This document shows positions 19,925 through 28,894 of a stretch of DNA of 64,000 nt, piece after piece (the first letter of the stretch is position 1; every line of letters starts with the position of its first letter). Location: contig NZ_JAMFTH010000001.1 in assembly GCF_024195295.1 (NCBI RefSeq), positions 1,488,001 through 1,552,000 on the forward strand, given 5' to 3'. The DNA is from Gilvimarinus xylanilyticus (GTDB taxonomy: Bacteria > Pseudomonadota > Gammaproteobacteria > Pseudomonadales > Cellvibrionaceae). The notes beneath the pieces were generated by a model that worked only from the letters and a program-made list of their open reading frames with translations, was not told the DNA's origin and searched no databases. The position numbers and the translations under genes are program-made.

Positions 19925-20839
19925 TTACGATTTCAGAAAGTTTTCCAACTCATTCAGCTGCTGCGCATAAGCTTCTGGATTACTTTTCTTGAATTTTTCC
20001 AGGTTAAGGAGCTTCCATTTCACCGAGGGAAATTTTTGATAGTCGTAGATTGACCAATCCGGCCTTAAGCGATTAAGGCTCAACAAAAAGGTTTTATCCT
20101 CTTCGTTCAAACTACCCCTGACCACGTCGATGAGCTGGAGTCTCGTGGCCTCGTAGTCGTCGTAGCTAAACTCAATCTCGCTCATGCCTTGGAATTGACT
20201 TTCAAAAGCCGCACGCTGATCCTGCAGGTTTGGAACAAGCATTTCGTGGGTCGGGCGATTACTGCTCACTAATCCCAGAATAAACCCTTGCTTGATCTCT
20301 TCAGTAAGGGCTTTATTGTCTAGCCCCTCATTTTCGAACAAGAGCTTCACATCAAATAAATCTCTCGGATGCTGTCTATCAAGTGCAGCGCATAATTTTC
20401 CGCCATATAGCTGTGCCAACGGCACCAACGGCATGCTACAAAACGCATCGAACTGCTCTTGGGCAGACTCGCAAAGGGGCGCTCTATTTGGCTCGCCTAG
20501 CAAGCCCCGCCCTACCATATTCACCTCAATTTTAATAAGTACACCGCGCTCATCAAGCTGTAGCTTACAGACATTTTCTTTATGCTGAGCTCGTATTGAT
20601 GGACGCAGTGCCTCGATACGCGATTTAATCCTTAGCAAGGCCGAATTAATGCCTTCCAGCGTTTCATTACGCTCGGCAATTTCAACATAGGTTAAGTCGA
20701 TATCGACTGACAGCCTCGGCATATTTCGCACAAAAAGGTTGATTGCCGTACCACCATGCATGGCAAAACACGCCTCTTTGGCAACCTCGGGCAAGACATC
20801 CAGCAAGAGCCCCACTTGCCTTTTATAGGCTTCATTCAT
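19925..20839 (-). CDS. AbiEii/AbiGii-type nucleotidyltransferase toxin
   Basis: The toxin of a type IV-like AbiE toxin-antitoxin/abortive-infection system. The 304-residue product has the nucleotidyltransferase motif GGTAINLF (29-36) followed by SVDIDLTY (44-51, metal-binding D46 and D48). The later KLCAALDRQHPRDLFDVKLL motif is typical of AbiEii. AbiEii-family enzymes transfer nucleotides to RNA acceptors and halt growth. Its start overlaps the antitoxin gene by 8 bp, so expression is coupled. The final 285 bp before the left end of the element hold only arm-type repeats and AT-rich DNA. Confidence 0.9.
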   Translation of the reverse strand: MNEAYKRQVGLLLDVLPEVAKEACFAMHGGTAINLFVRNMPRLSVDIDLTYVEIAERNETLEGINSALLRIKSRIEALRPSIRAQHKENVCKLQLDERGVLIKIEVNMVGRGLLGEPNRAPLCESAQEQFDAFCSMPLVPLAQLYGGKLCAALDRQHPRDLFDVKLLFENEGLDNKALTEEIKQGFILGLVSSNRPTHEMLVPNLQDQRAAFESQFQGMSEIEFSYDDYEATRLQLIDVVRGSLNEEDKTFLLSLNRLRPDWSIYDYQKFPSVKWKLLNLEKFKKSNPEAYAQQLNELENFLKS

Positions 20840-21605
20840 TTATGTTCACCAGCTCTTTGGGTACGGTTATCTGATACTTCGAAACATAAACACCGTCATT
20901 CACGATAGCGCGCTTGCCGGAGCCCAAGTCGATCTTATCCAAGTTGATATGGCTTAGCCATTCATGGCCCGCCTTATCCGCCAAATACAAAAACAAGCGC
21001 TTTACCTTTACGGAAGTACAGCCTTCCAGCAGGGTCTGAACGCTGGCTGGCCGTAGATTGTTTAGCCCTTCCATCAACTCAAACACTTCCAAAAGCGGTT
21101 GAGACTTAGGAGCCAGGTATAAGCACTCCATGATGGCTCGAGCGGGGCTTGATACCTTTACCTTGAAACTCTTGTGCCCTATTTCGACCAAGCCAATATC
21201 AGGCGATAGAAACGACGTCAGTTTACAAGCCACGCTCACGCCCCAATCCCGCTTTTTAAACCACAGCGGCAAACTGTCTTCGGTACCACCAAATAGCTGT
21301 ACAGACTTGGTAGCCAGCTCTAAATAATGTGCCTTGCCCTGTATGGAGAGCGCCGTTTTGGCGGCTGGATGTATGGAGAGACCTAGCTGGGCCTGTAAGG
21401 CATAGATGCCGCCCAAATAGTCCACCTGGTCACCATGGCGTATAAGTGCCCCGGTACCGATAGAGTCAAACCACAGGCTGCGCTTATAGCGCTTCTGCAA
21501 ATCGAGGCTATAACCCTGATCAGCAAGCCACGCCGAAGAGAGCACGACGCCCAAAGGCTGAGTGCTAAGCAAATGGTTTAATTTTGACTCGTTTTCGGTA
21601 CTCAT
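20832..21605 (-). CDS. AbiEi-family antitoxin/transcriptional repressor
   Basis: A 257-residue protein directly upstream of and overlapping the AbiEii toxin gene. It has a winged-helix-like N-terminal half (LSSAWLADQGYSLDLQKRYKRSLWFDSIGTGAL) and an AbiEi-like C-terminal half (KVSSPARAIMECLYL, LLEGCTSVKVKRLFLYLADKAGHEW). Family members bind inverted repeats in their own promoter and neutralise the toxin. A 15-bp palindrome about 65 bp upstream is a candidate operator. Confidence 0.85.
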   Translation of the reverse strand: MSTENESKLNHLLSTQPLGVVLSSAWLADQGYSLDLQKRYKRSLWFDSIGTGALIRHGDQVDYLGGIYALQAQLGLSIHPAAKTALSIQGKAHYLELATKSVQLFGGTEDSLPLWFKKRDWGVSVACKLTSFLSPDIGLVEIGHKSFKVKVSSPARAIMECLYLAPKSQPLLEVFELMEGLNNLRPASVQTLLEGCTSVKVKRLFLYLADKAGHEWLSHINLDKIDLGSGKRAIVNDGVYVSKYQITVPKELVNINE

Positions 21606-21668
21606 AGTACCAAATTAGCCCACTTTTTAAACCAGATCAACCAAAAGGTTTATATTTATCATTTTTTG

Positions 21669-21683
21669 GGTACTTTAAGTACC
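21669..21683. promoter_or_regulatory. Candidate AbiEi operator palindrome
   Basis: GGTACTTTAAGTACC is a perfect 7-1-7 palindrome located upstream of the antitoxin start; a further GTAC half-site lies immediately before the start codon (near 21606). AbiEi-type antitoxins autorepress through inverted repeats, so this is the obvious operator candidate. Confidence 0.45.
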
Positions 21684-21706
21684 TAAATGGAGGATTTTTT
21701 AAACCA

Positions 21707-21845
21707 AGAGCGGCTTTGCCGCCTCATATACCACCATTGTGACCAACGGGATCAATGGTACTTTTGGGGCTCAGCCTTGGCGACAACAGGAAGCAAGACG
21801 AGCGAAGCATGAGCGTAATGGCCGAAGGCCGCTGAGCCCCAAAAG
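21707..21845. other. Hairpin-rich non-coding segment downstream of ardA
   Basis: The gap between the AbiE operon and ardA contains a series of inverted repeats: GCGGC/GCCGC near 21710, ACCATTG/CAATGGT (21733-21759) and a perfect 15-bp pair CTTTTGGGGCTCAGC / GCTGAGCCCCAAAAG (21761-21775 and 21831-21845). The last encloses a smaller GGCC-GAA-GGCC hairpin. It may be an elaborate terminator for ardA, a structured RNA, or a protein-binding site. I see no open frame in it. Confidence 0.5.
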
Positions 21846-21886
21846 CCCGAAAAAATAGGCCCCTGCCAGCGCAGAGGCCACTACTG

Positions 21887-22399
21887 TTAACGGTTCCAGA
21901 AAATATGAACTTCTTCAAAGCCGGTTTCGATGGTGAAAATGTCACCGCCCACTTCTAAATCGTAAGCCATGCGGGCGTAATCTATGTAGGGCGCCAGGCG
22001 TTCTGGAATATCGCCACTTTCTTCTGTCAGCTCGGCAGCAAAGTCGGCAACACTGGAATAGCGGCCGGCATAATTCTCCTCAATTACCGTATGCGCCTCC
22101 TCAATATCCGTGTATATGTTCAGCACTTCCGCCCCAACCTCGCCATGTTCTTCAATAAACACGGCAACGTCGTGCGCTTCTTTTAAGCTGGTGTACTGAG
22201 AAATTGTGTAACTGCCATAGCCTTCATAATCGTGAATGGCATACTCTTCCGCATCAGCCACCGGGCTGCAGGCAAGTAATTCGCTTACTTGATTTTGTAT
22301 ATTATCTAGATCCTGCGTGGCATCAATCCAGGCGCCGTAGTGAATACCGTTGTTGTATGCGGCCAGGTCGGATACGTAAATCTTGATGTCTTCGCTCAT
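21887..22399 (-). CDS. ardA: Antirestriction protein ArdA
   Basis: A DNA mimic that blocks type I restriction-modification enzymes when the element enters a new host. The 170-residue product is very acidic (dense D/E throughout) and has the ArdA pattern IYVSDLAAYNNGIHYGAWIDA at the start, with DYEGY, DVAVFIEEHGE, DFAAEL and PYIDYARMAYDLEVGGDI further on. The ATG at 22399 follows AAGGGG and gives the conserved N-terminus; an in-frame ATG 60 bp upstream lacks it. Strong hairpins upstream may be a single-strand promoter. Confidence 0.92.
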   Translation of the reverse strand: MSEDIKIYVSDLAAYNNGIHYGAWIDATQDLDNIQNQVSELLACSPVADAEEYAIHDYEGYGSYTISQYTSLKEAHDVAVFIEEHGEVGAEVLNIYTDIEEAHTVIEENYAGRYSSVADFAAELTEESGDIPERLAPYIDYARMAYDLEVGGDIFTIETGFEEVHIFWNR

Positions 22400-22462
22400 G
22401 GTCTTGCCCCTTAAAATTCGCTGTTGAGGTTTCTGAGAAGCGCTAAACGCGCCGCTCATGAA

Positions 22463-22568
22463 CCTCTGGCGACAGAGGCCGACTCGGCGGGGGTGAAAAA
22501 ATCAAGAAAAATTACGGAGGGTCCAACCAGCAAGGCGCCAGATGGAAACCGTCATTTTTCTTGATTTT
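22463..22568. promoter_or_regulatory. Hairpins upstream of ardA (possible single-strand promoter)
   Basis: A 6-bp hairpin CCTCTG-GCGA-CAGAGG (22463-22478) is followed by a long inverted repeat whose arms, 22498-22517 and 22549-22568, match at 19 of 20 positions around a 31-nt loop. Plasmid ardA genes are known to be expressed early from Frpo/ssi-type promoters that fold in single-stranded transferred DNA. The position just upstream of ardA makes this a candidate; a small mobile palindrome or terminator is the alternative. Confidence 0.4.
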
Positions 22569-22895
22569 GAGGGGATGCAATGCCCCGTAAATTCTCCTCT
22601 AATACGAACAGGCTCGATTGACCAATCGAGATCAAGCTGCACAGGCAATAAGCCACCAGCCCATTATCGATGGGCCAGCGAAACCGCTTACCAGAAACTA
22701 ACCTCCTTAAAAGCAACAATGCGCGCCACCTTCAACGAACTGGCCAAAAGCGAGCTTGGCAGCCATCAGCGCAGAAACGCCCTGGCGAGCATTAAGAATA
22801 TTCAGGGTGAACTCGTATCAAGGGCCCAAACCCTTGATTTCTGTCCTCTGGGCTTGACCGCCAATATTTTGCTGGATTTTTCTATACCTGCTTGA
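22542..22895 (+). CDS. Doubtful 117-residue open frame
   Basis: This is the only open frame of any length in the gap between ardA and the XRE/ImmA cassette. It has no ribosome-binding site, its first codons lie inside the right arm of the long inverted repeat, and the protein shows no motif I recognise. It is listed so that the gap is described; it is more likely not a gene. Confidence 0.15.
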   Translation: METVIFLDFEGMQCPVNSPLIRTGSIDQSRSSCTGNKPPAHYRWASETAYQKLTSLKATMRATFNELAKSELGSHQRRNALASIKNIQGELVSRAQTLDFCPLGLTANILLDFSIPA

Positions 22896-22953
22896 CAAAT
22901 ATTATATTTTGCGCAATCATACCAGCAGTTAAGATCAGCAAAGGCATATATCG

Positions 22954-23562
22954 ATGCATGACGAACCGTGGCAGCTAGCTCCCCAACTAAAAAAAGAGTA
23001 TATCCAGCAATTAGCACAATTATTAGTCCAAGTTAGGGGAGAAGTGATCGACAGGCACGAACCAGAGCTTGGCGATACACGGTTGTCACTCGGTATGCGA
23101 GCCTATGAATGTTGCCGATCCCGTATTACGTTCAAGGATGATGACGGGGATTGGCCGTGGCTATCAATTATTACAAACGATGGGCGCTTTACGTTTGCTA
23201 TAGATGGCGTGCCTGTGCGCTTCTCCCGAAACGATCCCAAGAATTTGCCAGATAGAAAGATCATCCCTTCCCAGGAAGGCTATGAACAAATGTGTATGTT
23301 CGAGCATGTCAATGATTATGCCCATATCCGCTGGTTTCTTATTATCGATACCCCCTACGACACGCCAGTAGAACATGCTTATTTTGTTGGTTATAACGAA
23401 CTCAAAGAAATAATCTGCAAATGGGAAATTCCTCTAAGTGATCAAGTTCCGGTTATGAGCGACGTTAACAAAGGCAAGCCACAAGCCGTTAAAGTGCCGC
23501 CAGCAAAAGCAAAATTGAAACTTGTTAGCAAAAAAGAAGATAAAAACGAGAATGATAAATAA
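22954..23562 (+). CDS. Unknown protein, first gene of the XRE/ImmA cassette
   Basis: A 202-residue soluble protein with no recognised domain. The middle (residues about 45-145) looks folded, with repeated aromatic positions such as DWPWLSII, GRFTFAIDGVPVRFSR and HIRWFLIIDTP. The last 30 residues are a lysine-rich tail. Its stop overlaps the start of the XRE-ImmA gene by 11 bp, so the two are translationally coupled and probably work together, for example as the target or partner of the peptidase. Confidence 0.7.
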   Translation: MHDEPWQLAPQLKKEYIQQLAQLLVQVRGEVIDRHEPELGDTRLSLGMRAYECCRSRITFKDDDGDWPWLSIITNDGRFTFAIDGVPVRFSRNDPKNLPDRKIIPSQEGYEQMCMFEHVNDYAHIRWFLIIDTPYDTPVEHAYFVGYNELKEIICKWEIPLSDQVPVMSDVNKGKPQAVKVPPAKAKLKLVSKKEDKNENDK

Positions 23563-24670
23563 GTTTTACGGTGAAAAATTGCGTTTAGCCAGATTGCTAA
23601 ACGGTATGACCCTAAAAGAGCTTGGAGATGCCGTTACTGCATCACGTCAGTTTATTCATCAACTTGAAGGCGATACCAGACAACCACCAGACGATATGCT
23701 TTACGCGCTATGTGAAACACTGCTGGTGCAAAAAGGCTTTTTCTATGAACCGCTCGATAACGATGTGAAGTTTGAGCAATGTCACTTCAGGAAGAGAAAA
23801 ACCACCCCTGTAGGACTGGCAAACCGTGTTTGCTCGTATAGCAGCATTTTTGAAGTGCTTGTGGAGTTTCTTTCTGGATATATCGAATTTCCTGAACCAG
23901 ACGTACCTGATCTTTCAAATGACGCAGATAGCTATAGTAACATTGAAATTGAAGTAGCTGCCGAAAATTGCCGTACGCATTGGGGGTTAGGCTTAGATAA
24001 TCCAATAGACAATATCACCAACGTTTTAGAGCAAGCTGGCGTAGTGATTACCACTTTCTCCGGTGTTTCTGACAAAGTGGATGCACTCTCACTGAGCCGT
24101 AAACGACCAATCATCATCCGAAATGACGCAAAAGAGAGTCCATGCAGACTTCGCTTTGATCTTGCGCATGAGTGCGGGCATTTCGTTTTACACAATGGTA
24201 TAGAGACAGGCGATAATGTTACAGAATCTGAAGCAGACAGATTTGCAAGCGCCTTTATTTTTCCCCGCTCAGCATTTCTAGACGAGTTTCCACGAAACTT
24301 TTCACCCAATCGGGAAGCATCGTGGAAACCTCTGTACAAACTAAAAATGAGATGGGGTATGAGTTTAAGGGCCATTATTTATCGCGCCCATTTTTTGAAA
24401 TTAATCTCTTCTCAAGACTATAGAGCAGCTAATGTCAGACTTAGTAAAACAGGGCAAACGAAAGTCGAGCGCTATGATGATCAAATCGATATGGAGCAAC
24501 CAGAATTACTTAAAAGCTCTATCGAGCTTTTGAATGAGGAGCTTGGGATTAATTTTTTTAAAATTTCCGATAGTCTTCATATCGAACCAGCGATGCTGTC
24601 AACAATCACAGGAATTCCAATTCCTGCCAGTGAATCTGAAAGTAATATTGAACCTTTATTCAGGAGATAA
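23552..24670 (+). CDS. XRE-family regulator fused to ImmA/IrrE metallopeptidase
   Basis: The 372-residue product has an N-terminal helix-turn-helix (about residues 5-60: RLARLLNGMTLKELGDAVTASRQFIHQLEG) and a zinc metallopeptidase domain with HECGH at residues 206-210 (H206, E207, H210). A distal glutamate lies in ESEADRFASAFIFP. ImmA-type proteins cut repressors or other regulators in response to stress or phage, often relieving repression of mobile elements. The ATG at 23552 is preferred because it lies in the overlap with the upstream gene and directly precedes the HTH; a further in-frame ATG at 23522 would add ten lysine-rich residues. Confidence 0.85.
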   Translation: MINKFYGEKLRLARLLNGMTLKELGDAVTASRQFIHQLEGDTRQPPDDMLYALCETLLVQKGFFYEPLDNDVKFEQCHFRKRKTTPVGLANRVCSYSSIFEVLVEFLSGYIEFPEPDVPDLSNDADSYSNIEIEVAAENCRTHWGLGLDNPIDNITNVLEQAGVVITTFSGVSDKVDALSLSRKRPIIIRNDAKESPCRLRFDLAHECGHFVLHNGIETGDNVTESEADRFASAFIFPRSAFLDEFPRNFSPNREASWKPLYKLKMRWGMSLRAIIYRAHFLKLISSQDYRAANVRLSKTGQTKVERYDDQIDMEQPELLKSSIELLNEELGINFFKISDSLHIEPAMLSTITGIPIPASESESNIEPLFRR

Positions 24671-24672
24671 AA

Positions 24673-24885
24673 ATGTCCAGAAAACGCGTAACCGTAACCA
24701 GTGAATCCAATACTGGCAGAAACCAAAAATTTCATGACAATTACAACGGAAACGATATGACGCGTGCTAAGTTCGTTAAAGAAATCGAACGTGGTAACTA
24801 TCAGAATTACCATGTTCGAAATATAAATGGCGTGAAAACACCAGTGTCTAACCCCGACGGACGTGATAACAATAATCTGGGCTAA
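24673..24885 (+). CDS. Small polar protein, third gene of the XRE/ImmA cassette
   Basis: A 70-residue, Asn/Arg/Lys-rich protein starting 2 bp after the XRE-ImmA stop, with a good AGGAG ribosome-binding site. It has no hydrophobic segment. The core MTRAKFVKEIERGNYQNYHVRNINGVKTPVSNPDGRDNNNLG resembles the short DUF3892-like proteins sometimes found in mobile DNA, but I am not sure of that. Spacing and strand make it part of the same operon. Confidence 0.65.
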   Translation: MSRKRVTVTSESNTGRNQKFHDNYNGNDMTRAKFVKEIERGNYQNYHVRNINGVKTPVSNPDGRDNNNLG

Positions 24886-24905
24886 TACAGCTAATGAATG
24901 TGCGT

Positions 24906-27900
24906 TTAACCTGCATCTTCTTCCTGCTCTTGTCTGTTTCTACTAAAATACGTCGGAAAATCGGCTAAACACGAACTGACTAACTGTTTATGCGTGTCTA
25001 AGATAGCAAAGTCGAAAGCATCAAAATCAACGCCCTCACCGTGAAGGGCAGAAGCGAGCTTTTTACAGACCTCTCTATCCACGTAACCACGAGAATAGAG
25101 CCACATTTCAAGGCTATTTGACAGCCCAAGTTTTAGGCGTGTTTGCAAGATCCTAAGAAGCTCCAATACATCATCGTCTAATCCTTTACCCTCGCCAACA
25201 TCAGCTATTGCTCCGACATATAACATGGAATCAAAAGAAAGCGCACCGTCAGCCAAGTCTACTACATGGTCCATTTTAATAGTTCTTTGCTGCGACCCTG
25301 CTTGATAATAAGCGCCTGATTGATCCAAGTGACCAAGCAGATCAGCGTAGCTACTTCCTGAAATCCATAATTTTGCGAACTCTAATATAACGTTTTCAGG
25401 CTTTATTTTGAGAAACATCTTGTTGTTATTGATCTGAGATAGCAACGGCCAGCAAATCACAAGAAGTTCATCCGAGCTTTGAGCTTGTGCTATTTCGTCC
25501 CAATTTTTATCAAGCCAATTTTCGATTAAAAATAGGTTTTTCAACCCCAGCAACGATTTTCCGAAGAATCGCCTTTTTTCTTCGGGCACAGAAAGAACTC
25601 TACTCGCGACAAGTGAAAATGCCGCCCGTAGTTGTTGTTTCTGATCGTCGTCTGACAAAAAGTAAGCCAATGTTCCTTGGGCTAACTCATCAAAGAACGT
25701 TTGAGGCGCACCTGGATTGTCTTTCAAATAGGACAAAAAATAGCTTTCTATTGCTTCGATTAAAGCTTCTTTATAATCCATCTGATCCAGTAGCGAACTG
25801 ATATCAATAGCGTTTTGATTTCCTGCGTCTATACAGCTTTGCCTATAGCCGCTTGGGTTTGCGATGAACTGGATAACATCAACATTAAGTTCTGCAAAAT
25901 CAAAAGGCGAGATCAAATCCAGTAGGCTACTAGCGCAGTCCTCCGCATTAGTAAAATCGAGCAAATGCATAGCTCTTTGCCATCGCCACCTTTCACGAAA
26001 ATTATTGCGTTTATCAAAAACATCTGTATCCGCAAAAATGACACTCCCTTCGGTATGGTATCCAGCTCTGCCTGCACGACCGATGAGATTGTGGAAGTCT
26101 CGTGTGGTGATTTCTTGCCCTGCTTGAAATGTACTTGAAACAACTAAGTACCTAATTGGAAGATTTACACCCTGGGCTAGAGTTGAGGTACACACTACCA
26201 ACACTGACTTATTGGCTTCCATTGCCCACTCTACAGAAACACGGATACCATTCGGAATGTTGGAACTGTGCGGCAATATCCCAAGGGAAATCGAACGAGT
26301 AAATATGAACTCATCTCCAAAATGCAAACTGGAAATGTACGCAATTTTGTCCAATTCGCTTTGATCACTAGAAGTATTCGGCGATGGTAAAATAAGCCCT
26401 CTGTCGTAGCAATCAACTAAAAGCTCGCATATTGACGTGACAGTACTCTTTATACCGCAGAAGATTGCAACAGGCCCTTGATGACATAACTTAACCCCTA
26501 AATAAGCTGCGACACTGGGATTATCGTTTTTGACTGGGAAAAGCCGATCTTTCCTCTCTCGACCCCTCGTTCCGAGGTTTATTTGCTCAATTACCCTAGG
26601 AACGAAAAAATCTCTATCGGCCTCACGATCTTGATCGATATATTGGAGTTGCCCCATTGCAGTTTGCCAGCTTGCGAAGGCTGTACTTCTTACTGCTGGT
26701 AAACATCCTGCTCCTTGAATCTCAATACCGGCCTCTCCATTAAGCCATTCACCAATAGAATTTGCGTTAGCCATAACTGCGGAGATCAAGACCTTCTGGA
26801 CTTCGTCACCTACGCGGGATTTTAGGTAGGCCATCAATAGCTCATAGGTGACACCTCTCCTTCCAGTGTCAAACTGATGGCCTTCATCAAAAATAAGCAA
26901 GCCAATTGAGTCTGCTAAAGCAGGTTCATGCCTGAGAAGATAAACAAGTTTCTCCGGTGTGGTAACAACTATAGACTTGGTAACTGTTCCATCCTGATCA
27001 GTTTGTCCGGTTAAAAATCTTATAAGCTCGTCATCACTATCGGAAATATCCAGAACATCTTGCAATTCATTGATATTTACATCTTCACCTTCGAATGCCT
27101 GTTCAAATGTAGCGGTAATCTCCCTGCATAAGGCTCTGAATGGCGCTACAATTACAGCAACGTCAGAGCGCCCTGACAAAAAAGAACTTCGAATTATTAA
27201 TTCTGTCGATTTTGTCTTTCCCGCACTTGTGGGCATTTGCACAACAGCAGATATACCAGACAAAACTCCTTGCTCGCCCAGCAACCTTTGAGCAGGCCAA
27301 AACTCTTGAACAAATTTCGTCTTAGTAATTATATTTGTCCATTGTTCTATGTGGATTTGTGTATATTTCGGCAAACAGTTTATAGACGAGTTTTCGATTT
27401 TTCTTAGCAGGATAGAAGAAATAATATCGGCAAACAAAAGCTCTCTATCAGAACCTTTTTCGTATACTTCATGCCTTAATACCTGTATTGCCTGCCTAAA
27501 GCTCTGCGCATCAGCGCTTAAACTAAAGAAATTTCGAGTGGCATAGCCGACATCATCTATTGCCTGAGTTAAATAGGTTTTTTCGACGCGATACCAATCT
27601 TCTTCGAAGTTGAATTTTAATATCCATATCAAAATCCCCTCAAGATTAGTGTCAGTGAGCAGTTCTGTGTTATAGGCTAAACTTTTGGCTAGAACGATGG
27701 AGCTGCCAGGCATGTTCGCTAAATAGTAGGCCGCCGAACCTATAACCTTTAGATAAATAGTCATCTCATCAGCCAGATGAGACTGAATCAAAGCATCAAA
27801 ATACTGCCCAATAGATATAAGCTCAGACTTTAACTCTTCATGCTCACCAGTTTCTTCAAGCTGTTGTTCTTCACGAGCTTCGATAGCAGAAAGGTCGCCC

Positions 27901-28043
27901 AGTATCCCAATAGTCGTAATCAATAATTTTCGGGGATCGACAAGTAGCTCTATGTGAGATGCTTCATCAACAGCAAACTCATACATCTTTGCTTTCGATT
28001 TCGTAATTGCCAGCATTTTCTTTGAGGGTGCTTCAAGCTTCAT
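24906..28043 (-). CDS. hamB: Hachiman defence helicase HamB
   Basis: A 1045-residue superfamily 2 helicase. Motif I is MPTSAGKT (about residue 270), motif II DEGH, motif III SAVMANA, and motif VI LIGRAGRAGY, with TSTLAQGVNLP before it. This Ski2-like pattern is that of HamB. HamB overlaps by 11 bp with the preceding DUF1837 gene, which identifies the pair as the two-gene Hachiman antiphage system. In characterised Hachiman, HamB senses or unwinds DNA and releases the HamA nuclease. The long N- and C-terminal regions are predominantly helical. Confidence 0.85.
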   Translation of the reverse strand: MKLEAPSKKMLAITKSKAKMYEFAVDEASHIELLVDPRKLLITTIGILGDLSAIEAREEQQLEETGEHEELKSELISIGQYFDALIQSHLADEMTIYLKVIGSAAYYLANMPGSSIVLAKSLAYNTELLTDTNLEGILIWILKFNFEEDWYRVEKTYLTQAIDDVGYATRNFFSLSADAQSFRQAIQVLRHEVYEKGSDRELLFADIISSILLRKIENSSINCLPKYTQIHIEQWTNIITKTKFVQEFWPAQRLLGEQGVLSGISAVVQMPTSAGKTKSTELIIRSSFLSGRSDVAVIVAPFRALCREITATFEQAFEGEDVNINELQDVLDISDSDDELIRFLTGQTDQDGTVTKSIVVTTPEKLVYLLRHEPALADSIGLLIFDEGHQFDTGRRGVTYELLMAYLKSRVGDEVQKVLISAVMANANSIGEWLNGEAGIEIQGAGCLPAVRSTAFASWQTAMGQLQYIDQDREADRDFFVPRVIEQINLGTRGRERKDRLFPVKNDNPSVAAYLGVKLCHQGPVAIFCGIKSTVTSICELLVDCYDRGLILPSPNTSSDQSELDKIAYISSLHFGDEFIFTRSISLGILPHSSNIPNGIRVSVEWAMEANKSVLVVCTSTLAQGVNLPIRYLVVSSTFQAGQEITTRDFHNLIGRAGRAGYHTEGSVIFADTDVFDKRNNFRERWRWQRAMHLLDFTNAEDCASSLLDLISPFDFAELNVDVIQFIANPSGYRQSCIDAGNQNAIDISSLLDQMDYKEALIEAIESYFLSYLKDNPGAPQTFFDELAQGTLAYFLSDDDQKQQLRAAFSLVASRVLSVPEEKRRFFGKSLLGLKNLFLIENWLDKNWDEIAQAQSSDELLVICWPLLSQINNNKMFLKIKPENVILEFAKLWISGSSYADLLGHLDQSGAYYQAGSQQRTIKMDHVVDLADGALSFDSMLYVGAIADVGEGKGLDDDVLELLRILQTRLKLGLSNSLEMWLYSRGYVDREVCKKLASALHGEGVDFDAFDFAILDTHKQLVSSCLADFPTYFSRNRQEQEEDAG

Positions 28044-28848
28044 TAGCAGCCCTCTCGTATAGGCTGTGTACTAAAGACATCAATACAGGGCCTCTTATCA
28101 CAATCATTTCCAACTGCGTTCGAGATGAATGTTCCTGAGTAGAAGCTTCAGCCAAAGTTTCTATGCAGCATGAGCTATCAGTGAGAACCGCTGCCGCTCC
28201 AAATTTTGTTTTATATGGGTGGTCAACATTTTGTTGAAATCTTGAGACAATACCCATCCCCGCAAAATCTTTCTGATCGTATAACCTTTGCTTCGCGCCG
28301 TTTAGCGATTCCGCAAGTCTAGCTTCATCCTTTGAGCTGTCATTAATTGCTGTTTGCAAAGTGTTTCTGGCATTATTCTCAGAAAGGCGCGCTTTTACCT
28401 CATAAATTATTAACTCGTCTTTGTTAGATGGCATTTTGTTCTTTTGCTTAAAGCCTAGAACATCTGAGCCCTTGGAAGACTCATTGCCAATTATCTTCCG
28501 GTCGTAACGGGTTCTTGGAACATAGTAATCGTGAAGAAACGTCAAATAATCAGCGACTAATATTTCTGAAAAGTCACCAGATCGCGTGCTCGGCCCTAAG
28601 CCAGGAGAATCGTCGGGGAACTTCAGGTTTAATAAATATTCGGAGTTTGTCATTCCTTCAGGCTTAAGTATTTCTATTTCAGCATCAGCGCAATAATGAT
28701 TTCTGAAATGCCTTGCCCAATGAGACATAACCTCCTCATTGGCGACATCATAAGCAAACTCATAAACAGGAACATTCTCACCCGTTGATATGGCGATTAC
28801 TTCACCTGTGTCGTGGAGCCAAGCAAGATGTTCTTTTGTCCAAGACAT
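28033..28848 (-). CDS. hamA: Hachiman nuclease HamA (DUF1837)
   Basis: A 271-residue DUF1837 protein with a PD-(D/E)xK nuclease core: GDFSE at 91-95, D129 in GSDVLGF, and E150-V-K152 in IYEVKA. In known Hachiman systems this nuclease is held by HamB and degrades DNA once triggered, causing abortive infection. The gene ends inside the start of hamB and follows hsdR by 46 bp on the same strand, so it may be the next unit in a defence operon running from hsdM to hamB. Confidence 0.88.
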   Translation of the reverse strand: MSWTKEHLAWLHDTGEVIAISTGENVPVYEFAYDVANEEVMSHWARHFRNHYCADAEIEILKPEGMTNSEYLLNLKFPDDSPGLGPSTRSGDFSEILVADYLTFLHDYYVPRTRYDRKIIGNESSKGSDVLGFKQKNKMPSNKDELIIYEVKARLSENNARNTLQTAINDSSKDEARLAESLNGAKQRLYDQKDFAGMGIVSRFQQNVDHPYKTKFGAAAVLTDSSCCIETLAEASTQEHSSRTQLEMIVIRGPVLMSLVHSLYERAANEA

Positions 28849-28894
28849 GTGTAATCGTAAGCCTTTCCGTGTTATTTGTTTTTACCCGTAGGAA

